Positions 44,282 through 53,134 are shown, counted from the stretch's first letter. The stretch is 64,000 nucleotides of DNA from Candidatus Falkowella caecavicola (GCA_904420125.1 CAJFUK010000008.1:1-64000), one strand, 5' to 3'. Made by a program: numbers and translations. Notes: generated by a model from the letters alone, not told the origin.

Positions 44282-45742
44282 TTATTTCCTGGCACTGACA
44301 GGGGCTTCATAACGGATCCGGATATGGGGGAGTTTGGGGATAACGGTATAGTAGTTATCCTGCCAGTCCGCTCCCTGGGACGGATCATTCTCACCGCTAG
44401 CCGGCGGAGCAAAGATATGCAGGTCCATTTTGCAGCCGGAAGTCAGAGGCTTTTTGAAGAATGCGGACATCATATCCACACAGCCGACACCCGGCGCTTT
44501 ATAGAACCAGTGCCCGTTGATCTCCATCATGAGGTTCAGGTCTTTGAGTTCGTCATCAAAATAGACCTCGCAGAAAACGGGGTTTTGCTCAAACTCGAGG
44601 GGGATGGCAATACCGTCGGAATCCTCGGAGCTGCCCCAGCGGAGCCGTGCGGGGAAGGAAACTTCCTGGCCGTTCTGCATGGTGGGCTGGAAGTAGGGGT
44701 GATGGATCATATTTTTATAGACATCCATGACGGGCTGTTCGACGCCGACATCAGGATTATTGGGATCTTCGATTTCCAGGCCGAGACGGCCGCGGTCGCG
44801 GAACTGATAATAGGTAAAGCCGCTGAACCAGCTCTCAGGGCCGTCTTTGATGCGGTCAAACCATTCCTGCATGATCTCCGCCTGCTCGTAGGGGCCGGTT
44901 GTGTCGCCATCCGCGTTGCATTCAGACATGACCATGGGTTTGCTCACACCGCCGCAGAGATATTTCCAGCGTTCATAGCTCATTTTGGTCATTTGCAGGA
45001 CATCTTTGACAGGCGTCCGGCTGGAGGTATGTACCCCTTTTTCCGCGATGTCGTTCGGCCAACCCCAATGGAGCGCCAGATACTTGTCCACGGACCAGAT
45101 ATCGGTGACTTTCACCGCTTCCATAAATTCCTCTTCCATCACGGTTTTTTCTGCGTTCATCTCTTCGATGCCGCCGATACAGAGGATGGTCAGCACGTTG
45201 GGCGCTTCCCGTTTCACAATCTTATGGAACCGGACATAGAAGTCCGCTACTTCCTGATAGGTGCAGCGCTTGTTAAAGGAAAACCACTTGCCCGTGGCTT
45301 CATGATTGATCCGCAGAAAGACCCGGCCGAAGGTCCGCAGGTCCTGCGCAATGGCGATCAGCTGCTCATCGCTGACATGCGGGTCTACAGTCAGGGTCAG
45401 GAGCACGTCCTGTCCATGCCGGCGGACATCCCGCATGAAGTTGAACGGTTCGCCTTCCCGGTTGCCTTCCAGTCCTCCCAGGTAAGGAAAATAGTCGTCA
45501 TACGGATATCCCCACGCACCGCCGACGCCGTCATTTTCATGCGCAACGCTTGCCCGGAGGGGCCAGCCTTCATCCAGCGGATAGTAGCAGTACATCAGAT
45601 TGATGGCACGATGCGGGCGGCCGAGTTTGTGCAGGATATAATCCTGGTTCACGTATTCGCCGCGTTCGCTTCCGTCGCCTAAATCCACAGCGCAGGGCGC
45701 AGGACCTAAATGGACGCTTTTTACTTTTAAAAGATCACTCAT
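44282..45742 (-). CDS. Glycoside hydrolase, GH26-like (beta/alpha)8 enzyme
   Basis: 486 residues from ATG 45742, after GGGAGG. The N-terminal 330 residues look like a TIM barrel. FLRINHEATGKWFSF resembles the GH26 segment R-x-x-H-E-x-N-G-x-W-F that holds the acid/base Glu, and PMVMSECNADGD resembles the strand carrying the nucleophile Glu. The last 130 residues form a separate beta-rich domain. No signal peptide is seen, so it acts inside the cell, unlike most mannanases. With GH130 downstream it may trim imported manno-oligosaccharides. The family is a visual guess; another clan GH-A family is possible. Confidence 0.55.
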   Translation of the reverse strand: MSDLLKVKSVHLGPAPCAVDLGDGSERGEYVNQDYILHKLGRPHRAINLMYCYYPLDEGWPLRASVAHENDGVGGAWGYPYDDYFPYLGGLEGNREGEPFNFMRDVRRHGQDVLLTLTVDPHVSDEQLIAIAQDLRTFGRVFLRINHEATGKWFSFNKRCTYQEVADFYVRFHKIVKREAPNVLTILCIGGIEEMNAEKTVMEEEFMEAVKVTDIWSVDKYLALHWGWPNDIAEKGVHTSSRTPVKDVLQMTKMSYERWKYLCGGVSKPMVMSECNADGDTTGPYEQAEIMQEWFDRIKDGPESWFSGFTYYQFRDRGRLGLEIEDPNNPDVGVEQPVMDVYKNMIHHPYFQPTMQNGQEVSFPARLRWGSSEDSDGIAIPLEFEQNPVFCEVYFDDELKDLNLMMEINGHWFYKAPGVGCVDMMSAFFKKPLTSGCKMDLHIFAPPASGENDPSQGADWQDNYYTVIPKLPHIRIRYEAPVSARK

Positions 45743-45789
45743 GTTGTAACCTCCCAAATTTTTATTTTTAAGCAGTATTAAATACTAGC

Positions 45790-45818
45790 AGTATAGCATA
45801 GGAAACAGGACTTGACAA
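45790..45818 (-). promoter_or_regulatory. Promoter of the GH26-like/GH130 operon
   Basis: Minus-strand TTGTCA (45813-45818), 17-base spacer, TATACT (45790-45795), 48 bases before the start codon. Confidence 0.7.
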
Positions 45819-45877
45819 TGCAAACTGAAATGATTTTTTAGAATAATTTTCAGAAAAGACCCATGGAAAAGAAGCGC

Positions 45878-45906
45878 TTGCATTTTTTCAATGGAAAAGG
45901 TAGAAT
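45878..45906 (+). promoter_or_regulatory. Promoter of the pentapeptide-repeat gene
   Basis: TTGCAT (45878-45883), 17-base spacer, TAGAAT (45901-45906). Back to back with the GH26-like promoter. Confidence 0.6.
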
Positions 45907-45972
45907 ACAAACAAAGAATCGAAAAGCGCAGGCAGGTCTTTGGAGAACAGATGCGAAAGGAATGAATGACGG

Positions 45973-46581
45973 ATGGAATTGACAGAAGGAATTTTACAAT
46001 ACAGAAAAAAGGATTTCAGCGGGGTGGATTTTTCGGATTTGGAACTCTGCGGCTACAGCTTTGAAGAATGCCGGTTCAACGGGGCGGATTTCAGCCGGTT
46101 TTCCGGTAAGCGCTGTCTGTTTGTCCACTGCGATTTTTCCTATGCCCATATGAGCGGTGCGGAGTTCGACGGCTGTGTTTTGACAGGCTGCCTTTTTCGG
46201 GGCGCCAGCCTTTTCTGCGTGGGGTTATATGAATGCAAAGCGACCGGGACCTCGTTTGATCAGGCCAATCTGGCCGGACTGACCATCCGGCGTGGCAATT
46301 TCTCCTATGCATCTTTTGCCGGATGCGACCTGCGCAAAATAGATCTGCAGGGAGTCGGTCTGGCACACGCGGACCTGCGCCGGTGCAACCTGAGACAGGC
46401 CAAACTTTGCGGTGCAGATCTTTCCCACGCCATGGTACAGGGGACGGATTTCCGGGAAGCAGACCTGCGGGACAGCCTTTTGTCCGGCGCGGATATGAAA
46501 AGTGCGGTGCTGGGAAAAACACGGATTGATCTCCCGCAGGCACTGGTCATTGCAGAGAGCATGGGCTGCCTGTTCGAGTAA
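45973..46581 (+). CDS. Pentapeptide-repeat protein
   Basis: 202 residues made almost entirely of A(D/N)LXX repeats (FSGVDFSDLEL, RFNGADFSRF, SGAEFDGCVLTGCLFRGASLF, ADLRRCNLRQAKLCGADLSHAMVQGTDFREADL). It should fold as a right-handed quadrilateral beta-helix. The size and Cys-rich repeats resemble Qnr/McbG-like proteins that mimic DNA and protect gyrase, as well as many pentapeptide proteins of unknown role. The short C-terminal end (LPQALVIAESMGC) is like Qnr-type tails, which end with a helix for dimerisation. A quinolone role is only a possibility. Confidence 0.9.
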   Translation: MELTEGILQYRKKDFSGVDFSDLELCGYSFEECRFNGADFSRFSGKRCLFVHCDFSYAHMSGAEFDGCVLTGCLFRGASLFCVGLYECKATGTSFDQANLAGLTIRRGNFSYASFAGCDLRKIDLQGVGLAHADLRRCNLRQAKLCGADLSHAMVQGTDFREADLRDSLLSGADMKSAVLGKTRIDLPQALVIAESMGCLFE

Positions 46582-47085
46582 AACAGATGCGATGGCCGTC
46601 GATGGTATTTCTGCTCTAAGTAAAAACGCCCACGCATATTTCCGACGGACAGAAACAGCGTGTTGTGATTGTCTGTGGTGCCGGCGTTATCCTGGCGATG
46701 CGCCGGCCGGAGCATAGAACAGCAAAACGAATGCAGAAATTATGCGGATTTTTTCACAGCTGCACCGGGCAGGAAAAACAATCGTTTGAATTACGTGAAT
46801 GACGCAGGATGATCAAATCGCGGCATATGCAAAACAGGTTATAAGAAGATCAGATGGGAGAATTCCAGCCTCTGCATCAGGATATCCCGGAGAAGATAGA
46901 GTGTATCCCATTGACCCCGGGTCGTCGTGTCGGGAGATGATGAAATGAACAGCCGACGCAATGACTTTTTTCATATATACCCGGATACAGAAGATCCCGT
47001 TGCCGTTAAAGTATCCGCAAAATAAAAATATCTCTGATGAAAGAGAATCCATGACAATGCTCCATCTGAAAGGGAAAAAGAAGGT
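46582..47085. other. Gene-free stretch of about 500 bases
   Basis: No ORF with a ribosome binding site and no recognisable RNA. Composition is similar to the flanks. Confidence 0.4.
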
Positions 47086-47114
47086 TGCCTTTTTAGAAAT
47101 GATCCTTTATAATG
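47086..47114 (+). promoter_or_regulatory. Promoter of the aldo-keto reductase gene
   Basis: TTGCCT (47086-47091), 17-base spacer, TATAAT (47109-47114). Confidence 0.7.
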
Positions 47115-47177
47115 AAAGAAAAGAAGCAGGTTTGAGGCGGATTCGAACAATAGACCAATGAAAAGAGGAGAGCAGTT

Positions 47178-48311
47178 ATGGTTTACAGAGAGTTTGGAAA
47201 CACCGGCATTAAAATGTCAACACTCGGATTCGGCGCCATGCGGCTGCCAATGATGGATCTGAACGGCAAGCGGGTCATTGATGAGGACAAAGCCATTCCG
47301 ATGATCCACAGGGCTTTTGAACTGGGTGTGAATTATATCGATACGGCGCCCGGATACTGTGACGGTTTGAGCGAAATTACCGTCGGCAAGGCGGTCAACA
47401 GCTGGAAAAACGGCCGCATTTATGTATCGACCAAAAATCCGATCGAAGATAACAGCGGGGATCACTGGCGCGCAAGGCTGGAAAACTCCTTAAAGAAAAT
47501 CAACCGGGACAGCATTGATTTTTACCATATGTGGGGGATCAATCTGGCAACCTACCAAAACAGCATCCTGGCCCCCAACGGCCCGCTGGAGGCAGCGCTC
47601 CGGGCAAAAGAAGAAGGGTTGATTCAGCATATGTCCTTCTCCTTCCATGACGCGCCGGACAACATGATCCCGATCATTGACAGCGGGTACTTTGAATCCG
47701 TTCTGATGCAGTATAATCTGCTTGACCGTTCCAACGAGCGCAATATTGATTATGCGCACAGCAAAGGGTTGGGCGTAGTGATTATGGGACCGGTTGGCGG
47801 CGGCCGGTTGGGCGCGCCCTCTAAGGTCGTTCAGGAACTGCTGGGCGGAAAAATCAAGAGCACGCCGGAACTTGCACTGCGGTTCGTGCTGGCCAACCCC
47901 CATGTCAGCGTAGCGCTTTCCGGCATGAGCAGTATAGAGATGGTCGAGGAAAACGCCAAGGTTGCCTCCATTGAAGGCGTGCTGTCAGAAAAAGAGGCGG
48001 CTGTCATTCAGGAGATGTTTGAGGAAAACAAGAAGCTGGCGGGGCTTTACTGTACCGGTTGCCGGTACTGCATGCCCTGTGAACAGGGTCTCAATATCCC
48101 GCACTTGTTTACGTTGATGAATTATCACCGCGTTTATGGCCTGACCGATCTGGCAAAGGCGGAGTATCAAAAGGTTATTGCCGGAAAGGAAGAACATCTG
48201 GGAAAAGATATTTCCTATTGTATTCAGTGCGGCCAGTGCGAGAGCAAATGTCCACAGCACCTGCATATTATTGAAAAGCTGGCAGAGACCGAGCAGGCAC
48301 TGCGCGGATAG
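47178..48311 (+). CDS. Aldo/keto reductase with C-terminal 4Fe-4S ferredoxin domain
   Basis: 377 residues. The N-terminal 270 are an aldo-keto reductase barrel: VYREFGNTGIKMSTLGFGAMRLP, the catalytic Asp/Tyr in NYIDTAPGYCDGLSE, and later GLGVVIMGPVGGGRL. The C-terminal part has two cysteine clusters, CTGCRYCMPCEQGLNIP and CIQCGQCESKCPQHLHI, which bind iron-sulfur clusters. This fused type is common in anaerobic Clostridia and may pass electrons between ferredoxin and a carbonyl substrate; the substrate is unknown. GAGGAGAG precedes ATG. It ends at a strong terminator and forms a single-gene unit. Confidence 0.93.
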   Translation: MVYREFGNTGIKMSTLGFGAMRLPMMDLNGKRVIDEDKAIPMIHRAFELGVNYIDTAPGYCDGLSEITVGKAVNSWKNGRIYVSTKNPIEDNSGDHWRARLENSLKKINRDSIDFYHMWGINLATYQNSILAPNGPLEAALRAKEEGLIQHMSFSFHDAPDNMIPIIDSGYFESVLMQYNLLDRSNERNIDYAHSKGLGVVIMGPVGGGRLGAPSKVVQELLGGKIKSTPELALRFVLANPHVSVALSGMSSIEMVEENAKVASIEGVLSEKEAAVIQEMFEENKKLAGLYCTGCRYCMPCEQGLNIPHLFTLMNYHRVYGLTDLAKAEYQKVIAGKEEHLGKDISYCIQCGQCESKCPQHLHIIEKLAETEQALRG

Positions 48312-48345
48312 TCCTGTTCCTTTTGCCCCATTTGTCCCTTTATAT

Positions 48346-48381
48346 GCCCTGTATCCCCGTCTGGGGATACAGGGCTTTTTT
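48346..48381 (+). terminator. Terminator of the aldo-keto reductase gene
   Basis: A perfect 13-bp stem GCCCTGTATCCCC/GGGGATACAGGGC with a four-base loop and six T. Confidence 0.95.
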
Positions 48382-48905
48382 GCTGTACAAAAACTTCCGG
48401 CGAATCCGGCCGCCGCGATTGGGGAGCGATGGGATGGCCGCATTGCCTGGTTTTTTCATTCATTTGTCCATATCCCGGATGGAAGTTTCTCAATAGTGCC
48501 TGCGAGGGCTATAGGATCCAGGCTTTTCATCGAAAAAATGCAGAGCAGTTCACAGCAGCCTTCCCGCCCAGGTGTTTCAATGATTTTTAAGCATGCATCC
48601 GGCTTTGTTGTGCATTCTTTGCAGCATGACCGCGTTGTATTTCAAGATGTTTTGATCACCGTCTTATCCATTCTGTTGTCCTGTTTTTTGTTGAATTTCT
48701 ATTGTCAGGGGTACGGTACCCACATATTGAGCAGGGGGAAGAAACTGATACATCCGCGGCCAGATTTCTTTCCCAAAATATGACAGGTGGATCATGCTGA
48801 TTGCTAGGAAAGGTTTACGCCGGTGAACGGGGATCCCGGTTTTTAATCGGGAAACGCGTTGCATGTTCATAAGACTCGAAAATATTGTCAGAGATGAAAA
48901 AACAG
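48382..48905. other. Gene-free stretch of about 520 bases
   Basis: No supported gene. Open frames on both strands here are extensions of neighbours or lack ribosome binding sites. Confidence 0.4.
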
Positions 48906-48955
48906 TTGACAAACCCGAAGAATCGAAGTACGATTGTATTACATGATAAATACAA
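48906..48955 (+). promoter_or_regulatory. Promoter and palindromic operator of the GntR-ABC operon
   Basis: TTGACA (48906-48911), 17-base spacer, TACGAT (48929-48934). Overlapping the -10 and start region is a perfect palindrome with arms TTGTATT (48934-48940) and AATACAA (48949-48955). This is the position expected for an autoregulatory site of the GntR protein encoded next. Confidence 0.65.
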
Positions 48956-48975
48956 TTGGAAAGGAAGGCGGCTGT

Positions 48976-49353
48976 ATGGGAGATCCTGCGGAAACCATGG
49001 AATATAATCAAAAGAGTCCGATTTATCTTCAGATTATGGATTACGTGAAGATGCAACTGGTATCCGGCGCCTGGAAGGCAGGGCAACGTGTTTTGCCGGT
49101 GCGCGAGCTGGCCGCCGGATTTGGCGTAAACCCCAATACAATGCAGCGCGCACTGGCAGAGCTGGAACGGGAAGGGCTGATGTACACAGAGCGGACCGCC
49201 GGACGGTTTATTACAAAGGATGAGGCGTTGATCGCGGCAGTCCGCCGGGATACGGCCGAAAAAATTCTGGATGAATTTATTGGACAGATGCAGAAAATCG
49301 GTTATAGTGATCAGCAGATTGTTGCGTTGGTGGAAAAGAGGATAGAACAATGA
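48976..49353 (+). CDS. GntR-family regulator, YtrA type
   Basis: 125 residues from ATG 48976, after AAGGAAGG; the frame is open for 14 codons more. A winged helix lies at about 10-75 (PIYLQIMDYVKMQLVSGAWKAGQRVLPVRELAAGFGVNPNTMQRALAELEREGLMYTERTAGRFI). A short C-terminal helical tail follows, with no ligand-binding domain, as in the YtrA subfamily. Such regulators repress the ABC transporter operon they head, often released by cell-wall-active drugs. Its stop overlaps the start of the ATPase gene (ATGA). Confidence 0.94.
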   Translation: MGDPAETMEYNQKSPIYLQIMDYVKMQLVSGAWKAGQRVLPVRELAAGFGVNPNTMQRALAELEREGLMYTERTAGRFITKDEALIAAVRRDTAEKILDEFIGQMQKIGYSDQQIVALVEKRIEQ

Positions 49354-50066
49354 GTCTGGTAGAAGTCAGTGGACTGACCATGCGTTATGGATGGCAGTAT
49401 GTACTGGAAAATTTGTCGTTTCAGATCGAACCCGGCCGGATTGTTGGACTGCTGGGACCGAACGGATGCGGCAAAACGACGACAATGAAAATTCTGGCAG
49501 GACTTTTGCCTGGATATGGGGGACAGGTGCGGATTGATGGGCATGCGCCGGATCAGTATACCCGCTCGGTCATTTCGTATCTTCCGGAAAAGACCTACCT
49601 GACGGATTCTTCCCGACCGGTAGATGCGCTGCGTATATTTTCTGATTTTTATGCCGATTTTGACCGGCGGCGCGCAGAGTCCATCCTGATGCAGATGCAG
49701 ATCGACCTTCGCCAGCCGGTCCGGCTGATGTCCAAAGGCATGCAGGAAAAGTTACAGCTTGCGCTGGTCATGTCCAGGCGGGCTAAGCTCTATATCCTGG
49801 ATGAGCCGCTTGGCGGGGTGGATCCGGCCGCGCGCCGGGTCATCCTGGACGCGATCCTGCAGAACTATACAGAACAGTCTTCCATCCTGCTGTCTACCCA
49901 GCTGATTCAGGACGTGGAGCGGATTTTTGACGATGTCTTATTGATGGGAAGCGGAAAGATTGTGCTTTCCGGTCATGCCGACGAAATCCGGGCAGCCAGA
50001 GGGCAATCGCTCAACCAGGTGTTTGAGGAGGTGTTTGCATGCGCAGAAACATGTGCGGAAATCTGA
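49350..50066 (+). CDS. ABC transporter ATP-binding protein
   Basis: 238 residues. Walker A GPNGCGKTT, Q-loop region YLPEKTYL with a glutamate in place of Gln, signature LMSKGMQEKLQLA (a variant of LSGGQ, seen in YtrB/drug-type ATPases), Walker B LYILDEPLGGVDPA and the switch region LLSTQLIQDVE where the usual His is Gln. It energises the permease encoded next. The altered switch residue is common in this transporter group. Translationally coupled to the GntR gene upstream and overlaps the permease gene by 28 bases. Confidence 0.93.
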   Translation: MSLVEVSGLTMRYGWQYVLENLSFQIEPGRIVGLLGPNGCGKTTTMKILAGLLPGYGGQVRIDGHAPDQYTRSVISYLPEKTYLTDSSRPVDALRIFSDFYADFDRRRAESILMQMQIDLRQPVRLMSKGMQEKLQLALVMSRRAKLYILDEPLGGVDPAARRVILDAILQNYTEQSSILLSTQLIQDVERIFDDVLLMGSGKIVLSGHADEIRAARGQSLNQVFEEVFACAETCAEI

Positions 50067-50869
50067 TCCGGCAGGAATTTTGGCAGGTATATAAAGTGTA
50101 CGGCGGATTTTTGATTATAGCGGCTCTTCTGGGCACAGGTTGCTTTTTGCTGGGGTATACCGGGAATGGGACATTGCTGCTTGTGGCAGGCATTCTGCTT
50201 TTCTGCTGTGCTCTTTTGGCGACGTTGTTCGGCACGGTCTATACGGCTTTCCGGTATCATCGGAGCATGTTCAGCAGGGAAGGATACCTGACACAGACGT
50301 TGCCGGTTTCCAGAACCATGCTTCTGACCGGCAAGACGCTGGCCGGGACGATGGGCATGCTTCTCTGCTCTCTGACAAGCTGTCTGCTGCTTGCACTTGG
50401 GTTTTCTCTGTTTTTTCAGGGGATCGAACTGCTCTCCCAGTATCTTCCGGGAACCATGACGCCTCAAGAGATCGAGATGCTTCCGGCCATGCGGGGCTTA
50501 ACCGCGGCCGGTATCCGCTCCAGCCTGCTGACCGGTGTTTTCTGTGCGCCGGGTCATGTGCTGGCGTCGTATCTGGCGGTGACATTGGCCAATATCGGGT
50601 CTCTCAGCCGGCATCATGTCCTGTTTTCTTTCCTGTTTTACGGCGGTTATCTGGTGGTCTTACAGTTCATGGGCTCTCTTTTTACTGTACTGGCCATGCC
50701 GCGGATGCCGGATGGCGCAGATCTGCCCCAGGTGTTTACTTATTTGGAGCAGTTGCAGAAATTTGTGGATCGGATGACCCTGCTTTCCTGCCTGTGCAGT
50801 TTGCTGGCATCCGTGGGGATCTTCCTGCTGATTCGCTGGTTGCTGGAAAAGAAAACGATGGTTCGATAA
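50039..50869 (+). CDS. ABC transporter permease
   Basis: 276 residues, about six transmembrane helices (GGFLIIAALLGTGCFLLGYTG, LLLVAGILLFCCALLATLF, and others to the C-terminus). ATG 50039 follows AGGAGG that lies inside the ATPase gene. The paired ATPase and YtrA-type regulator suggest an exporter or sensor of peptides or drugs acting on the envelope. The substrate is not evident. Confidence 0.88.
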   Translation: MRRNMCGNLIRQEFWQVYKVYGGFLIIAALLGTGCFLLGYTGNGTLLLVAGILLFCCALLATLFGTVYTAFRYHRSMFSREGYLTQTLPVSRTMLLTGKTLAGTMGMLLCSLTSCLLLALGFSLFFQGIELLSQYLPGTMTPQEIEMLPAMRGLTAAGIRSSLLTGVFCAPGHVLASYLAVTLANIGSLSRHHVLFSFLFYGGYLVVLQFMGSLFTVLAMPRMPDGADLPQVFTYLEQLQKFVDRMTLLSCLCSLLASVGIFLLIRWLLEKKTMVR

Positions 50870-50961
50870 GGCAATCCGGCGGTTGAACATGCAGCTTTCA
50901 GATATCGGCATACTTTTGCTCAGAGTCGAATGGACATGTCCTTTGGATCAGACGAATGGCG

Positions 50962-50990
50962 TTGACTTTCGATACAGGACGGAGTATAAT
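50962..50990 (+). promoter_or_regulatory. SigA promoter of rsmE
   Basis: TTGACT (50962-50967), 17-base spacer, TATAAT (50985-50990), 47 bases before rsmE. Confidence 0.8.
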
Positions 50991-51037
50991 AATATATAAT
51001 ATAGAAGAAGAAAATTAATCCAGAAGGGGAAGCATCC

Positions 51038-51757
51038 ATGCCGCGATTTTTTACTGTAGCAGTAGACGAAAAAAAGGCTGTGCTAACCGGTCCGGACGCT
51101 GCGCATATTACCAAATCCCTCCGAATGCACGCAGGAGAAGAACTGATTGTCTGCGACTGTGCGGGAAATGATTATCTTTGCACAATCGAATCGGTGGGAG
51201 AAACCGTTGTGGCAAAGGTTTTGCAGAAACAGCCCTGTCAGAGTGAGCCGAGTCTCCGACTGCGTTTGTTTCAGGCGCTGCCCAAGGGGGACAAAATGGA
51301 GTGGATTACCCAGAAGGCAGTGGAACTGGGTGTCAGCGAAATTATTCCGGTGCTGACAGAACGCTGCATATCCCGCCCGGACGGGCCATCCATGCGGAAA
51401 AAGGCCGCCAGATACCAAAAAATTGCGGAAGAGGCGGCCAAGCAGTCAGGCCGGGGCATCATCCCGCGGTTTGGAGAACTGGTTACCCTGCAGGAGGCGG
51501 TCGATGCCATGATACAGGACCAGCTGGCCATCGTCTGCTACGAGCGGGGCGGGAAAAGCCTTTCTGAACTCGTTGACGGACAGGAAAGAACCGGCTCTGT
51601 TTTGATCGGCAGCGAAGGGGGATTTGCTCAGGAAGAAATCCATCTGATGGCTGCAGCCGGTGTACAGGTAGCCGGGTTGGGGCCAAGGATCCTGCGATGT
51701 GAGACTGCGCCGCTTTGCGCGGTTTCTCTGCTGATGTTTTTAACCGGAAATCTGTAA
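51038..51757 (+). CDS. rsmE: 16S rRNA m3U1498 methyltransferase RsmE
   Basis: 239 residues. It begins MPRFFTV, followed by a PUA-like domain (HITKSLRMHAGEELIVCDC). The SPOUT catalytic domain has QALPKGDKMEWITQKAVELGV, ERCISRPD, VLIGSEGGFAQEEI and the knot segment GLGPRILRCETAPL. It methylates U1498 of 16S rRNA. In many Bacillota it follows prmA; that is not the case here. Confidence 0.97.
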   Translation: MPRFFTVAVDEKKAVLTGPDAAHITKSLRMHAGEELIVCDCAGNDYLCTIESVGETVVAKVLQKQPCQSEPSLRLRLFQALPKGDKMEWITQKAVELGVSEIIPVLTERCISRPDGPSMRKKAARYQKIAEEAAKQSGRGIIPRFGELVTLQEAVDAMIQDQLAIVCYERGGKSLSELVDGQERTGSVLIGSEGGFAQEEIHLMAAAGVQVAGLGPRILRCETAPLCAVSLLMFLTGNL

Positions 51758-51946
51758 CCGATTCCCACAGATTTCTGTTTTTAAAAACAAATATATTTGG
51801 AAAATAAAATTTGCATTCCAGCGGTCATATCCTGGGACAGGATGTTCATACTAGAAAACAGGGACAATCGGGTGTTTGGGAAGATGGTGATCGACAGAAT
51901 GGGATTGCTGCACAAAGGCCCAAAAATCAGAAAAGGAGTGTTGTCA

Positions 51947-52219
51947 TTGAAAAAGCCATTTATTATTTCCATGATTGCCTTTTTAGCGGCGCTGGCGGGA
52001 GCGGCCTTAGCCATCGCAGTGCTGATCAAAAAGAAAAAGGCAGAGAATGTATACGAAATGGAGGAAGATCTGGCACTGGATATGAATGATCTGGAAGAAC
52101 TGCAGGACGCTGGATTCTATACTTCCATGCCAGATGAGGCAGAGACGGCGGATACACCGGCCGGAGAGGAAAAGCAGGAAGAAGATCCGCTGCCGGAGCC
52201 GGGCAGCGAAGCGCTGTAG
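51947..52219 (+). CDS. Small single-pass membrane protein
   Basis: 90 residues if translation starts at TTG 51947, eight bases after AAAAGGAG; an upstream TTG at 51797 would extend it but has no ribosome binding site. One transmembrane helix near the N-terminus (FIISMIAFLAALAGAALAIAVLI) is followed by KKKK, then a strongly acidic tail (EMEEDLALDMNDLEELQD..., Glu/Pro-rich). Type I or N-out topology is possible. No family recognised. It lies between rsmE and tadA and has its own terminator. Confidence 0.65.
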   Translation: MKKPFIISMIAFLAALAGAALAIAVLIKKKKAENVYEMEEDLALDMNDLEELQDAGFYTSMPDEAETADTPAGEEKQEEDPLPEPGSEAL

Positions 52220-52244
52220 CCGGTATGACAAATCAGAAAGCGTG

Positions 52245-52285
52245 AAAAATAAAACTCCGTCAGCAACCGGCGGAGTTTTATTTTT
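52245..52285 (+). terminator. Terminator after the small membrane protein
   Basis: AAATAAAACTCCG/CGGAGTTTTATTT around a short loop with C/G extension, followed by five T. Confidence 0.9.
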
Positions 52286-52324
52286 CAGTAACTGGATTTT
52301 TGGCGGCGGACAGGGGAGAAAGAG

Positions 52325-52780
52325 ATGGAAAAAGATGAAATTTTTATGCGTATGGCCATTCAGCAGGCCGAACAGGCAGCGGCCCTGGGCGAGGTTCCGG
52401 TCGGCGCGGTGGTCATTCGAAATGAGGAGGTTATTGCATCCGGCCATAACCTGCGCGAGACCCAAAAAAACGGCCTTTATCATGCCGAACTGATCGCGCT
52501 GCACCGTGCCTGTGGGGTGCTGGGGGGATGGCGGCTGCCAGGGTGCACCCTCTATGTGACGCTGGAACCCTGCCCCATGTGTATGGGGGCGGCGATCAAT
52601 ACACGAATTGCACGTGTTGTTTTTGGTGCGTCTGACCCAAAGGCGGGAACCTGCGGTTCCCTGTTTTCTTTAACCGCCTATCCGGTGAATCATAAACCGG
52701 AAATTACTGGCGGGATATTGGAGGAAGAATGCCGGTTGCTGTTGCAGAGTTTTTTCAGAAAACTGAGAAATTCAGATTAA
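52325..52780 (+). CDS. tadA: tRNA adenosine-34 deaminase TadA
   Basis: 151 residues. The cytidine/deoxycytidylate deaminase zinc site is complete: H53-A-E55 in LYHAELIALH, and P-C83-P-M-C86 in LEPCPMCMGAAI. It deaminates A34 to inosine in tRNA-Arg(ACG), letting that tRNA read CGU, CGC and CGA. The tRNA-Arg(ACG) gene is in this same window, at 55624. ATG 52325 has GGGGAGAAAGAG upstream. Confidence 0.96.
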   Translation: MEKDEIFMRMAIQQAEQAAALGEVPVGAVVIRNEEVIASGHNLRETQKNGLYHAELIALHRACGVLGGWRLPGCTLYVTLEPCPMCMGAAINTRIARVVFGASDPKAGTCGSLFSLTAYPVNHKPEITGGILEEECRLLLQSFFRKLRNSD

Positions 52781-52798
52781 AAGTCCATAAAATCATGT

Positions 52799-52887
52799 CA
52801 TTCAACAGTTTCAACGGTTTTCAACAGGGCAAAGCAGGCGAAAAAATCAAGTTTTCAACATTTCGAATGTTGAAAAGGTTGAAAAGT
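52799..52887. repeat. Cluster of TTTTCAACA motifs with a perfect palindrome
   Basis: Six copies of (T)TTCAAC(A) occur in direct or inverted orientation within 90 bases. They include the perfect palindrome TTTTCAACATT-TCG-AATGTTGAAAA (52852-52876) and a trailing GGTTGAAAA. No T tract follows, so it is not a terminator; an operator or protein-binding cluster is likelier. Confidence 0.55.
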
Positions 52888-53002
52888 GTATATTATGTCG
52901 GAATATTACATACTGTAAATCAAGAGAAAATCTAGACAAAAATTACGAATTTTTTTGTTCAAGAAATCCATGGCGCCAAACCATGAAATCCCATGCAGGG
53001 GA

Positions 53003-53031
53003 TTGTATTCGGAGGGGTTTCCCGTTATAAT
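53003..53031 (+). promoter_or_regulatory. Promoter of the SDR gene
   Basis: TTGTAT (53003-53008), 17-base spacer, TATAAT (53026-53031). Confidence 0.65.
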
Positions 53032-53134
53032 AGAGTACAGAAATTTGCTCGGCGGTCTGTCCCTTCGGACTGTCCGTTTTGGTTTTTTTTGTTTGACAGA
53101 GGATGCTTCCGGAAAATAGAAAGGGGCTTTTGCG

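Noticed and set aside
43195-45682. Two long plus-strand ORFs (344 and 505 codons)
   Set aside because: They are antisense shadows of the GH130 and GH26-like genes, whose proteins show clear domains and ribosome binding sites.
48664-49350. 228-codon minus-strand ORF
   Set aside because: Mostly antisense to the clearly recognisable GntR regulator.
52799-52887. Replication origin
   Set aside because: TTTTCAACA is not a DnaA box and neither dnaA nor dnaN is in the window.
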